In this document: positions 1-6,504 of the stretch, in pieces
Layout: each line of letters begins with the position of its first letter
Numbering within the stretch: position 1 is the first letter of the stretch
Assembly (NCBI GenBank): GCA_009781965.1
Contig: WQUS01000303.1
Location: 1-9,604 of the forward strand
Length of the DNA stretch: 9,604 nt
Origin: Bacillota bacterium
Lineage (GTDB): Bacteria; Bacillota; Desulfotomaculia; Desulfotomaculales; Desulfallaceae
Direction: 5' to 3'
Translations under genes and position numbers: made by a program
Notes under the pieces: model-generated
Database searches by the model: none
What the model was told of the DNA's origin: nothing
The model's input: the letters and a program-made list of their open reading frames with translations, nothing else

Positions 1-97
1 TGCCTTCGCTGAACCCCACTACCAAGTCGACTTTTTGGTCTGCCAACAGCTGCTTGGCGGCTTCTCTTACTTGCGTTGTTGCTGTTATTGTTGGCAT
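1..97 (-). CDS. Start of an unidentified downstream gene, possibly a 4Fe-4S/FrhB-like electron-transfer protein (3' part beyond the window)
   Basis: An open frame begins with ATG at 97 and runs off the left edge without a stop. It encodes about 32 residues, starting MPTITATTQVREAAKQLL and reaching a KVDLVVGFSEG stretch at the edge. A helix followed by a VDLVVGF strand resembles the N-terminus of Fe-S/F420-hydrogenase-beta-like proteins often found next to hdrA-mvhD. That match is from memory and weak. The ATG lies inside the 3' end of mvhD, giving a 13-bp overlap in another frame, which suggests translational coupling and operon membership. A GGGG run 8 nt upstream of the ATG could serve as ribosome-binding site. 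The M. thermoacetica neighbour at this place is metV, but I do not see a MetV-like N-terminus here. I am fairly sure it is coding and unsure of the function. Confidence 0.55.
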   Translation of the reverse strand, partial: MPTITATTQVREAAKQLLADQKVDLVVGFSEG

Positions 98-534
98 CCG
101 CAACACCCCGCTTTACTTTCCATTGCTTCAGCGATCCCGTTATTGGGGCCAAGCTCTTTGACTTTGTCGGTTACCTCTTTGACTAATTCGGCAAAACGGC
201 CGCCTTCAGCCGCCGAAACCCAGGAAAAGTTAACCCGGCCTTCGTCAACGCCGATATATTCCAACAGGTTTTTGAGCAGGGCAAATTTCCTGCGGGCCAC
301 CAGGTTGCCACTAACATAGTGGCAGTCACCGGGGTGTCACCCGGAGGTCAGCACGCCGTCGGCGCCGTGGCGCAGCGCGCTGATTATGAACAGCGGATTA
401 ATTCTGCCGCTGCAGGGTATCCGTACCACCCTGACGTTGGGCGGATACTGGATCCGTCCGATACCGGCCAGGTCGGCGCCGGCATAACTGCACCAGTTAC
501 ACAAAAATGCTAAGATTTTTGGCTCGCGTTCCAT
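85..534 (-). CDS. mvhD: MvhD-type [2Fe-2S] electron-transfer subunit, predicted selenoprotein (Sec66 encoded by in-frame TGA)
   Basis: MvhD/FrhD-family proteins pass electrons between a hydrogenase or dehydrogenase partner and HdrA through a [2Fe-2S] cluster. This frame starts at ATG 534 (MEREPKILAFLCNWCSYAGAD) and meets TGA at 337-339. It continues in the same frame as HPGDCHYVSGNL and then the usual C-terminal helical domain (ARRKFALLKNLLEYIG) to TAA at 85. Reading TGA as selenocysteine gives 149 residues, close to the roughly 140 usual for the family. Cys12, Cys15, Cys41, Sec66 and Cys71 fall at the conserved positions, and Sec66 replaces the first Cys of the CHPGDCHY motif. The tail is unusually Cys-rich (GCCGCQQ). 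The gene follows hdrA by 21 bp with a GGGGGAG site in the gap, and it overlaps the next gene. Ordinary gene callers would split it into 65- and 71-codon pieces. A sequencing error turning TGC/TGT into TGA is the main alternative. Confidence 0.85.
303..339 (-). promoter_or_regulatory. Candidate bacterial SECIS element downstream of the mvhD UGA codon
   Basis: Starting 12 nt after the TGA (337-339), the mRNA has the perfect 7-bp stem TGCCACT/AGTGGCA (318-324 with 306-312) closed by the 5-nt loop ATGTT (313-317). A lower GGT/ACC stem (328-330 with 303-305) is separated from it by a three-base bulge on one side. Bacterial SECIS hairpins sit directly 3' of the Sec codon, within the coding region, and carry a GU in the apical loop that SelB recognises. 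Here the loop G is 22 nt past the UGA and is followed by U. The spacing and loop fit, but the fold was judged by eye and not computed. Confidence 0.65.
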
Positions 535-555
535 GTTTAAGTTTCACTCCCCCAT

Positions 556-3500
556 CTACAGCGCTTTAATCATGGCTACAAGCTGTTGATTCGTGCAGCC
601 TTTGACATTGATGGCTCCGGGACGGCAGGTTGACGCACAGGCGCCGCAGCCTTTGCACAAAGCTTCGTTAACCACAGCCACTTTCTTTTCCGGATTGACT
701 TGTACGGCCTTGGCCGGGCAAATCGCTTCGCAATCGCCGCAGCCGGCGCATTTTTTCTCGTTCACAAAGGCGCTTTTGCCTTCCACGGAAATTGATTGTT
801 TTGCCAGTACGGTGCAGGCGCGTCCCACCGCGGCTTTGGCCTGGGAAATGTTTTCCTCCAGGTTTTTGGGCCCGTGGGCCAATCCGCACATAAACACGCC
901 GTCGGTGCCGAAGTCTACCGGACGCAGCTTCATGTGGGCCTCCAGGAAGAAACCTTCCTGGTTCAAGGGCACTTTGTAGAACTGGCTGAGTTTACTGTTG
1001 GTGTCTTTGTCCGGCACTACGGCGGCGGCCAGTCCGACTATGTCGGCATTGATTTCCAGCGGTATGCCCAGCACATGATCGGTGACGGTTACCTTGGCGC
1101 AGCCGGCGCCTGCTTCGACCACCGGTTTGTTGTCGACGGTGTAACGGATGAAGATCACGCCTTTATTGCGGGCTTCCCGGTACATCTCTTCAAAGAAGCC
1201 GTAGGTTCTGATATCCCGGTACAGGATAAATACCTTGGCGTCGGGATTAAGCTCCTTAACTTTCAGGGCCTGTTTGACAGATTTAGTGCAGCAGATGCGG
1301 CTGCAGTAAGGGTGCTCCGCATCCCGGGAACCGACGCACTGAATGAAGACGACATTTTTAGCGCCGGTAACTTTGCTGTCTTTGGCGGCCAACAGGCCTT
1401 CCAGTTCCAGCAGGGTCATGACGTGTTCATTTTGGCCGTAAAGATATTCGGTCGGTTGATATTCATTAGCGCCGGTGGCGATAATGGTTACGCCGTGGGG
1501 GATCACCGCGCCGTTGCTCAGGGTGGTTTCAAAGTTGCCTACAAATCCCTGAACATCGGTAATTTCCGTATTGGTATAAACCTTGATGTTGGGATCCACA
1601 TTAACCTGGTTCACCAGATCGCTGGTGAAAACGCTGAGGTCTTCGCCTTTCATGCCCAGGCGCAGTCGGTTGGCAATACCGCCCAGCTCGGCTGCTTTCT
1701 CCACCAGGTAAACTTTATAACCTTGTTTGGAAAGATTAACGGCGGCGGTCATGCCGGCTGCGCCGCCTCCGACCACCAGCGCGTCATGGTTCATATCCAA
1801 AGTTACGCCGTCAATGGGCTCTAAAAGAGAGCCTTTGTAAACAGCCATTTTAACCAGGTCCTTGGCCTTGGCTGTGGCCTTCTCCGGCTCCTGCATGTGC
1901 ACCCAGGAACACTGGTCGCGGATATTAGCCATTTCAAACAGGTTGGGGTTTAATCCCGCTTCCTTGAGGGTTTCCTGGAATAAAGGCTCGTGCGTGCGCG
2001 GACTGCACGAGGCCACCACGACCCTGTTTAAACCGTACTGTTCGATAGCGTCTTTAATTTGGGCGGAAGTGTCCTGGGAGCAGGCGTAAAGTTTTTCATC
2101 AGTAAATACCACTCCCGGCAGAGTCTTGGCATAAGCCGCCACTTCCGGTACGTTGACCACGCTGCCGATGTTGATGCCGCAGTTACAGATGAATACGCCG
2201 GTGCGGATCACTTCATCGACCACATCTTTTTCCGGCGGATATTCCTTGTTTTTCGTCAGGGTGCCCCGAACGGCAGCCAGTCCGGCGGCGGAATCGGCGG
2301 CGGCGGCGCTGGCCTGCATGACTGTTTCGGGAATATCCCGGGGGCCGCTGAAGGCGCCGGCTACGAAGAATCCGGGTTTGCTGGTGGCAACGCCGGTGAG
2401 GCTGGCTGTTTCACAGAAATTAAATTTATTTAGTTCCAGGCCCAGCTTGCCGGCCAGTTCCACCATGCCGGGGGCCGGTTCCAGACCCAGGGAGAGCACC
2501 ACCAAATCGAAGTCCTCGGTGATAATGGCGCCGTCCTCGTTGGCGTAACGGATCCGGCAGTTGCCGGTGCCGTCCAGGCTGTCGGTAACTTCAAATACCC
2601 GGGAGCGGATAAAACGAACGTCGTTTTCCAACCGGGCGCGGTCATAGTACTTTTCAAAATCTTTACCGAAGGTCCGCATATCCATGAAGAAGATGGCGGT
2701 ATCCAACGGGTACTTGGTGTGCTCTTTGGCAATTAAGGCTTCCTTGATGGCATACATGCAGCAGACCGAGGAACAATAGCCGTGCTCGTTACGGCAGTTC
2801 CGGGAACCGACGCACTGGAGCCAGGCAATTTTCTGCGGCTCTTTACCGTCGGAGGGTCTTTGCAGGTGACCGCCAAAGGGGCCCGAAGCACTGAGGATCC
2901 GTTCAAACTCCAGGCTGGTTAAAACATTGGGCAGCTTACCGTAGCCGTAATAAAATAATTGACTGACGTCATACTTTTCAAAGCCGGGACACAAAATGAC
3001 GGAACCCACTGCTACGGACAGGGTTTCGTCCGCCATGAGGTGATCAATGGCGTTGGCCTGACACACTTCCAAACATTTGCCGCAGGCTTTGGGTTTTTTG
3101 ACGCGCAAACATTTGCTGGCGTCAATGGCGTAGGCGTTGGGGTAAGCTTGAGCGTACTGCTTGTAAATGGCTTTACGCTTATTAAGCCCCTGGTTAAAGG
3201 CGTCGTCCACTTTAACCGGGCATTCTTCCGCGCAGGAGCCGCAGGCAGTACATTTATCCGGATCAACCAAACGGGCTTTTTTGCTGATGGTGACCTTAAA
3301 ATTACCGGGTTCGCCTTGAATATCCAGCACTTCCGAATCGGTAATGGTCTCGATATTCAAGTGTCTCCCGCACTCAACCAGTTTGGGAGACAAAATGCAC
3401 ATGGAGCAGTCGTTGGTGGGGAAAGTTTTATCCAGCATAGGCATGGTACCGCCAATGGCGGAACTTTTTTCAACCAGGTACACATAGTATCCTGATTCCG

Positions 3501-3582
3501 CCAGATCAAGAGAAGCCTGGATCCCGGCGATACCGGCGCCAATCACTAAAACGGCCCCAACCTGATCAGCTGTTGTACTCAT
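556..3582 (-). CDS. hdrA: HdrA-like FAD/iron-sulfur protein with two fused HdrA modules (1008 aa)
   Basis: HdrA is the flavin-containing core of heterodisulfide-reductase-type electron-bifurcating complexes in the cytoplasm. Two modules are visible. Module 1 (about 1-440) has the FAD loop GAGIAG (15-20), the HdrA signature GGTMPMLDKTFPTNDCSMC, two Fe-S Cys sets (C111/114/117/121 and C158/167/170/174) and a QCVGSR motif (256-261). A linking domain (about 460-590) has CNCGINIG and SCSPRTHEP. Module 2 has a second loop, GGGAAG (605-610), a second QCVGSR (748-753) and two C-terminal [4Fe-4S] ferredoxin motifs (C945/948/951/955 and C976/979/982/986). The classical methanogen HdrA is about 650 residues, so module 1 is an added unit, as in several clostridial homologues. 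An in-frame TAG directly before ATG 3582 fixes the start, though its Shine-Dalgarno is weak. mvhD follows 21 bp downstream. No hdrB or hdrC is present. Confidence 0.9.
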   Translation of the reverse strand: MSTTADQVGAVLVIGAGIAGIQASLDLAESGYYVYLVEKSSAIGGTMPMLDKTFPTNDCSMCILSPKLVECGRHLNIETITDSEVLDIQGEPGNFKVTISKKARLVDPDKCTACGSCAEECPVKVDDAFNQGLNKRKAIYKQYAQAYPNAYAIDASKCLRVKKPKACGKCLEVCQANAIDHLMADETLSVAVGSVILCPGFEKYDVSQLFYYGYGKLPNVLTSLEFERILSASGPFGGHLQRPSDGKEPQKIAWLQCVGSRNCRNEHGYCSSVCCMYAIKEALIAKEHTKYPLDTAIFFMDMRTFGKDFEKYYDRARLENDVRFIRSRVFEVTDSLDGTGNCRIRYANEDGAIITEDFDLVVLSLGLEPAPGMVELAGKLGLELNKFNFCETASLTGVATSKPGFFVAGAFSGPRDIPETVMQASAAAADSAAGLAAVRGTLTKNKEYPPEKDVVDEVIRTGVFICNCGINIGSVVNVPEVAAYAKTLPGVVFTDEKLYACSQDTSAQIKDAIEQYGLNRVVVASCSPRTHEPLFQETLKEAGLNPNLFEMANIRDQCSWVHMQEPEKATAKAKDLVKMAVYKGSLLEPIDGVTLDMNHDALVVGGGAAGMTAAVNLSKQGYKVYLVEKAAELGGIANRLRLGMKGEDLSVFTSDLVNQVNVDPNIKVYTNTEITDVQGFVGNFETTLSNGAVIPHGVTIIATGANEYQPTEYLYGQNEHVMTLLELEGLLAAKDSKVTGAKNVVFIQCVGSRDAEHPYCSRICCTKSVKQALKVKELNPDAKVFILYRDIRTYGFFEEMYREARNKGVIFIRYTVDNKPVVEAGAGCAKVTVTDHVLGIPLEINADIVGLAAAVVPDKDTNSKLSQFYKVPLNQEGFFLEAHMKLRPVDFGTDGVFMCGLAHGPKNLEENISQAKAAVGRACTVLAKQSISVEGKSAFVNEKKCAGCGDCEAICPAKAVQVNPEKKVAVVNEALCKGCGACASTCRPGAINVKGCTNQQLVAMIKAL

Positions 3583-3731
3583 CTAAGCATCACATCCGTC
3601 CTTTTAGTTTCAAGGTAAATAAAAATTACTCCTTCCGCCGGGCCGAGTGCCTGTGACGAGCATTATTGCCTCACGGCCACAAAAAGATTGTTTTCCCCTG
3701 ACCTTTTTACCTGGTTCATTGTTTGGTGAGC
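3583..3731 (-). other. Non-coding leader upstream of hdrA with an irregular hairpin and an orphan Shine-Dalgarno
   Basis: This stretch between the acsE-distal hairpin and the hdrA start has no credible gene. On the transcribed strand, 3641-3678 can fold into an irregular hairpin: GGCC/GGCC at the base, GTGA/TCAC above it, and a short GCA-ATAA-TGC tip. It has no T-run. A strong AAGGAG (3629-3634) follows it, but no long frame starts at the right distance. The only nearby frame is TTG-AAA-CTA-AAA-GGA-CGG-ATG-TGA, seven codons with poor spacing. I found no convincing -35/-10 pair and no riboswitch class that I recognise. Confidence 0.3.
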
Positions 3732-3764
3732 TTAAGGAAGGCGATTGTAAAGCGCCTTCCTTAA
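3732..3764 (-). terminator. Perfect 12-bp hairpin after acsE, terminator-like or a processing site
   Basis: TTAAGGAAGGCG (3732-3743) and CGCCTTCCTTAA (3753-3764) form a perfect 12-bp inverted repeat with a 9-nt loop, 32 bp beyond the acsE stop. It is the only strong hairpin after the acs genes and marks a likely boundary between the acs part and the hdrA-mvhD part. On the transcribed strand only a short TTAAGCTC follows the stem and there is no real U-tract. Full rho-independent termination is therefore uncertain, and partial termination or 3'-end stabilisation is equally possible. Confidence 0.5.
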
Positions 3765-3796
3765 ATAACATATAAGTTAATGGAAACAATTTTAAT

Positions 3797-4591
3797 TTAC
3801 CTGGAACGAAAGGTCTTGAGGAATGAATCGCAATAAATGTCCTTATTCAGCAGCAGATTGGCAGCCGCCACTTCATCCAGCAGGAGATCGTCGTTGACGT
3901 CGCAAATAGCCGAATCCAGGCCGCAGGCCATGGACATGATCAAGAAGGTGCGGTTGATCAGATGTCTGTTGGTGCAGCCCTGGGAAGAATTGCTCAGACC
4001 CATGGTGGTCCGGGGAGACGGATCCGCCAGAGTTTTAATCTGCCGCAGGGTTTCCAAAACTTCGACGCCATGCTCTTGTCCCACATTGGCCGGCAGCATC
4101 AGCGGGTCAATGTACAGGTCTTCCATGGGGACGCCGTGCATATCGCAGTTGACTACGATTTCCATGGCCAGCGCCACCCGATCGGCGGCGCTCTTCGGTA
4201 CGCCTTTATCATTCATGGCCAGACCGATGATCGCAGCGTTATATTTGGCGGCCATGGGGATGTAAATGTCCATTTTCCACTGGTCGGCGGTGGTGGAGTT
4301 AATCATGGCTTTGCCTTTGTGAGCCTTGAGCCCTGCTTCGATGGCATCCGGGTTGGTAGAGTCAACACAGCACGGCAGCGGTGCCGCTTCCTGGGCTGTC
4401 TTAACCAGCCATTCCATAACCGCCGGCTGGTCTTGAGGTTCCACGGTGGGGCCGGTGTTGATATCAAGGAAACCGGCGCACATTTCATACTGGCGTTTGG
4501 CCCAGTACTGGATGGGCTCCGGATTTTTGTTTAAAATACCTTCCCGGATGTCCTTGAACATTCCGTTGATCCGTTCACCGATCAGGATCAT
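3797..4591 (-). CDS. acsE: 5-methyltetrahydrofolate:corrinoid iron-sulfur protein methyltransferase (AcsE/MeTr)
   Basis: AcsE transfers the methyl group of 5-methyl-H4folate to cob(I)amide on the corrinoid iron-sulfur protein, joining the methyl and carbonyl branches of the Wood-Ljungdahl pathway. The 264-residue product is a single pterin-binding TIM barrel, like the roughly 262-residue M. thermoacetica enzyme, with which it aligns end to end by eye (start MILIGERINGMF, end YCDSFLKTFRSR). The known pterin/catalytic residues D75, N96, D160 and N199 of that enzyme correspond to D77 (DSTN), N98 (MINST), D162 (YIDPL) and N201 (GLSN). ATG 4591 is preceded by GGGAGG nine bases upstream. The gene follows acsD by 43 bp, and a hairpin lies just beyond its stop. 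Confidence 0.96.
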   Translation of the reverse strand: MILIGERINGMFKDIREGILNKNPEPIQYWAKRQYEMCAGFLDINTGPTVEPQDQPAVMEWLVKTAQEAAPLPCCVDSTNPDAIEAGLKAHKGKAMINSTTADQWKMDIYIPMAAKYNAAIIGLAMNDKGVPKSAADRVALAMEIVVNCDMHGVPMEDLYIDPLMLPANVGQEHGVEVLETLRQIKTLADPSPRTTMGLSNSSQGCTNRHLINRTFLIMSMACGLDSAICDVNDDLLLDEVAAANLLLNKDIYCDSFLKTFRSR

Positions 4592-4634
4592 ATTTATTAA
4601 CCTCCCTTACAAAATAACCAATTTTCTCTTAATC

Positions 4635-5585
4635 TTAATAAGCGTTGCTCTCCATCATTTTGTTGAAATGGGCATTAATATGTTTGAGACTTTCCGGATG
4701 GCGCAGGATAAAAATGGAACCGCCAGCCAGGGCGAAGGAAGTGCTGGTGATCACTTCCCACAGGATGGCCCGTTTGGCCTGGGCGCCCCATTCGGGCGAT
4801 TCTTCATCCGGGCTCTTGGCTTCTTTGGCCTTCCAGGCTTCCTGACCCACAAAGCAGATTACCGGCATAGCCAGCATTTTATCGCCCATCAGCGCGCCCA
4901 TGCGAGCCCGCTCCATGATGGAATAGCCATATTCAATGCCGTAACCCAGCGCGCCTACCAGCGGGTCAATGACAATCCGGTTGGCGGGCAGGTTCATTTC
5001 CGTCATCAGGATATTCAGCTGCTTGGCCAGGTTAATGTCCAGCGGGCTGGAGGCGATGACGCTATGGCCGTTAACCATTGCCGCGGCGGTAATGGTTTTG
5101 TAATTCTTCTCGGTGGCGCAGCCAATCAGGCACTGTTTGCCGTTTAAAGCCTCGGCAACCTTTTCCAGGACGGCGGCGTCTTTCTCTTCCACACCGCAGC
5201 CGACGATAATCAGGGGCACGTCCACGGCTTCAGCCACTGCTTTAGCCGTTGCCGCGCACTCTTCCGGCGCTGCGTTTTTGAAGTCGGGATGAGCGCTCAT
5301 GAAGCGCAGGGCGACGACGTCGGCGCCATATTCCACGCTTTTCTTGGCCCAAGCTACCGGATCGGCCAGCACGCCCTCAAAAGGTTTTTTCACCATGTCT
5401 GGCCATTCGGTGGGCTCCATATCCCATACTTCCAAAGCTAAAACCGGACGATTGGGGATTTCACCTTCAAAGTGCAGGAAAGACAACGAGGTTTCCCCGC
5501 CGACTTTAACTGCCTTAGGACCGGCGCCCAGCTCCATTTCCCCTACTTTGCTGGTCCATTTTTCTTTTGCTATCGTAACAGCCAT
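4635..5585 (-). CDS. acsD: Corrinoid iron-sulfur protein, small subunit (AcsD/CfsB)
   Basis: AcsD pairs with AcsC to form the cytoplasmic corrinoid iron-sulfur protein, which carries the methyl group from AcsE to the A-cluster of AcsB. The 316-residue length is normal for the family, and the whole chain is the expected TIM barrel. Typical strands include VVALRFMSAHPD, PLIIVGCGVEEKDAAVLEKV, and IVIDPLVGALGYGIEYGYS followed by the MERARMGALMGDKML segment. There is no Cys cluster motif, as expected, because the Fe-S cluster sits on AcsC. The start at ATG 5585 has AAAGGAG about 8 nt upstream. The gene lies 35 bp after the CooC-like ATPase and 43 bp before acsE, so co-transcription is likely. From the C. 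hydrogenoformans structure, the corrinoid is known to sit at the interface of the two subunits. Confidence 0.95.
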   Translation of the reverse strand: MAVTIAKEKWTSKVGEMELGAGPKAVKVGGETSLSFLHFEGEIPNRPVLALEVWDMEPTEWPDMVKKPFEGVLADPVAWAKKSVEYGADVVALRFMSAHPDFKNAAPEECAATAKAVAEAVDVPLIIVGCGVEEKDAAVLEKVAEALNGKQCLIGCATEKNYKTITAAAMVNGHSVIASSPLDINLAKQLNILMTEMNLPANRIVIDPLVGALGYGIEYGYSIMERARMGALMGDKMLAMPVICFVGQEAWKAKEAKSPDEESPEWGAQAKRAILWEVITSTSFALAGGSIFILRHPESLKHINAHFNKMMESNAY

Positions 5586-5620
5586 TACTAACGCTCCTTT
5601 CTATTGCTTGATCAGCGGTA

Positions 5621-6379
5621 CTACAAAATGGCGGCTTGCTTTAAAATATCATCCACAACTGCCACCACCGGCGAGTTATCGGGTAAATCAATTAAAGGCT
5701 TGCTTAAGAGGTCAAATTCCATCACCTGTTCATCCAAGGGCATGGTGCCGATTAGTTCCAAACCGGTTTTGGCAATTTCCTCTTTAAGGATATCAAAATT
5801 ACTTACGTTGACCCGAGATACGACCAAATACATTTTTTTGATGTCCAGCTGGAGACTTTCCACCAATTCCCTTACCCGGCCCGCCGATCTGATGCCGCGG
5901 GCGGAGGAATCGCTGGTGACAAACAAAACATCAATGTTTTCCGTGGTGCGGCGGCTTAAATGTTCCAAGCCGGCTTCGTTGTCCATTACCATATAAGGGT
6001 AATTATTGCTCAGTTCGGCTACATATCCCCGCAGCAGATTATTGGCAAAACAGTAACAGCCGGCGCCTTCCGGACCGCCCATGACCAATAAATCCACATC
6101 GTCCCCTTCGGCCAGGGAGTGATGTACTTTATATTCCAGAAATTTATCTTTAGTCATACCCGCCGGCAAAGGTTCCACCCGATTATTGATCTGCACCAGA
6201 ATGTCGGCGATAGATCCTTCGATTTCCATGCCCAAGGCTTCGTTTAAGTTGGCGTTGGCATCGGCGTCTACCGCGAAGACAGGTTTTTTGCCGACCTTGA
6301 TTAACTGCCTGATAATTAGCGAGCATAATGTGGTTTTACCGGTACCGCCCTTGCCGGCTACTGCGATTTTAAACGCCAT
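5621..6379 (-). CDS. cooC: CooC/AcsF-type nickel-insertion ATPase (MinD/ParA-like P-loop protein)
   Basis: CooC-family ATPases deliver nickel to carbon monoxide dehydrogenase. The related AcsF acts on the A-cluster of acetyl-CoA synthase. The 252-residue protein begins with the deviant Walker A GKGGTGKTT (residues 9-17), followed by the VDAD motif (37-40) and DNEAGLEHLSRRT (133-145), where the family has its Walker B-like/adenine-side segment. The metal-binding CxC motif at the dimer interface is present as GCYCFANN (C108, C110). Its place between acsC and acsD inside the acs cluster favours an AcsF-like role on AcsB, but sequence by eye cannot separate CooC from AcsF. GGGGG lies 9 nt before ATG 6379. 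A TATAAT box and repeated motifs sit in the 125-bp gap upstream, so this gene may head its own transcript. Confidence 0.9.
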   Translation of the reverse strand: MAFKIAVAGKGGTGKTTLCSLIIRQLIKVGKKPVFAVDADANANLNEALGMEIEGSIADILVQINNRVEPLPAGMTKDKFLEYKVHHSLAEGDDVDLLVMGGPEGAGCYCFANNLLRGYVAELSNNYPYMVMDNEAGLEHLSRRTTENIDVLFVTSDSSARGIRSAGRVRELVESLQLDIKKMYLVVSRVNVSNFDILKEEIAKTGLELIGTMPLDEQVMEFDLLSKPLIDLPDNSPVVAVVDDILKQAAIL

Positions 6380-6422
6380 ATTCGATATCCCCCTTTGATT
6401 ATACTGCTTGGCTATATCTGTT

Positions 6423-6428
6423 ATTATA
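6423..6428 (-). promoter_or_regulatory. Candidate -10 box (TATAAT) of a promoter in front of cooC-acsD-acsE
   Basis: The transcribed strand shows a consensus TATAAT (revcomp of 6423-6428) about 44 nt before the cooC start, inside an AT-rich part of the acsC-cooC gap. The matching -35 region (about 6446-6451, CGATGA) is poor, so the promoter would need an activator, and a repeat array lies just upstream. A second TATAAT at 6398-6403 is too close to the ribosome-binding site to leave a normal leader. Confidence 0.35.
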
Positions 6429-6450
6429 AACCCTTTACAGAATAATCATC

Positions 6451-6490
6451 GTTACATTGCTGGCATAACCACATTGCTGCCGTAACATTG
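6451..6490. repeat. Three imperfect tandem copies of a TAAC-ACATTGCTG-type motif upstream of cooC
   Basis: On the plus strand ACATTG recurs at 6454-6459, 6471-6476 and 6485-6490, each copy preceded by TTAC or TAAC. The first two continue as ACATTGCTGGC and ACATTGCTGCC. The outer GTTAC (6451-6455) and GTAAC (6482-6486) are also an inverted pair, as are TGGCA and TGCC within. The array lies just upstream of the candidate -35 region and looks like a cluster of regulator-binding sites. No regulator can be named. Confidence 0.45.
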
Positions 6491-6504
6491 GCAAAAAAAT
6501 GAAA

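Noticed and set aside
85..300. Separate small gene starting at GTG 300
   Set aside because: The bases upstream encode the conserved HPGDCHY motif in the same frame, and no Shine-Dalgarno stands before the GTG. It is the C-terminal part of mvhD.
337..339. mvhD as a nonsense-mutated pseudogene
   Set aside because: The stop is TGA, not TAA or TAG, and it falls exactly on the known Cys/Sec column. A hairpin follows at SECIS distance, and both halves are well preserved. Sec readthrough explains all of this better, though a base-calling error cannot be fully excluded.
329..344. CCGGG/CCCGG inverted repeat around the TGA codon
   Set aside because: The 5-bp stem with the UGA in its loop is short and made of coding triplets. 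It may be part of the lower SECIS fold, but I do not call it a separate element or relate it to the acsB-acsC hairpin.
796..1824. Long plus-strand open frame (342 codons) opposite hdrA
   Set aside because: It is the antisense of the clearly coding hdrA, shows no family resemblance and has no ribosome-binding site. Long antisense frames arise from the codon bias of the real gene. The same applies to the plus-strand frames opposite acsC (6640-7812), acsE (3962-4534) and acsB (8557-9150).
3641..3678. Riboswitch (cobalamin, SAM or tetrahydrofolate type) in the hdrA leader
   Set aside because: The fold is too small and lacks the conserved cores of these classes that I know. It is left as an unexplained hairpin.
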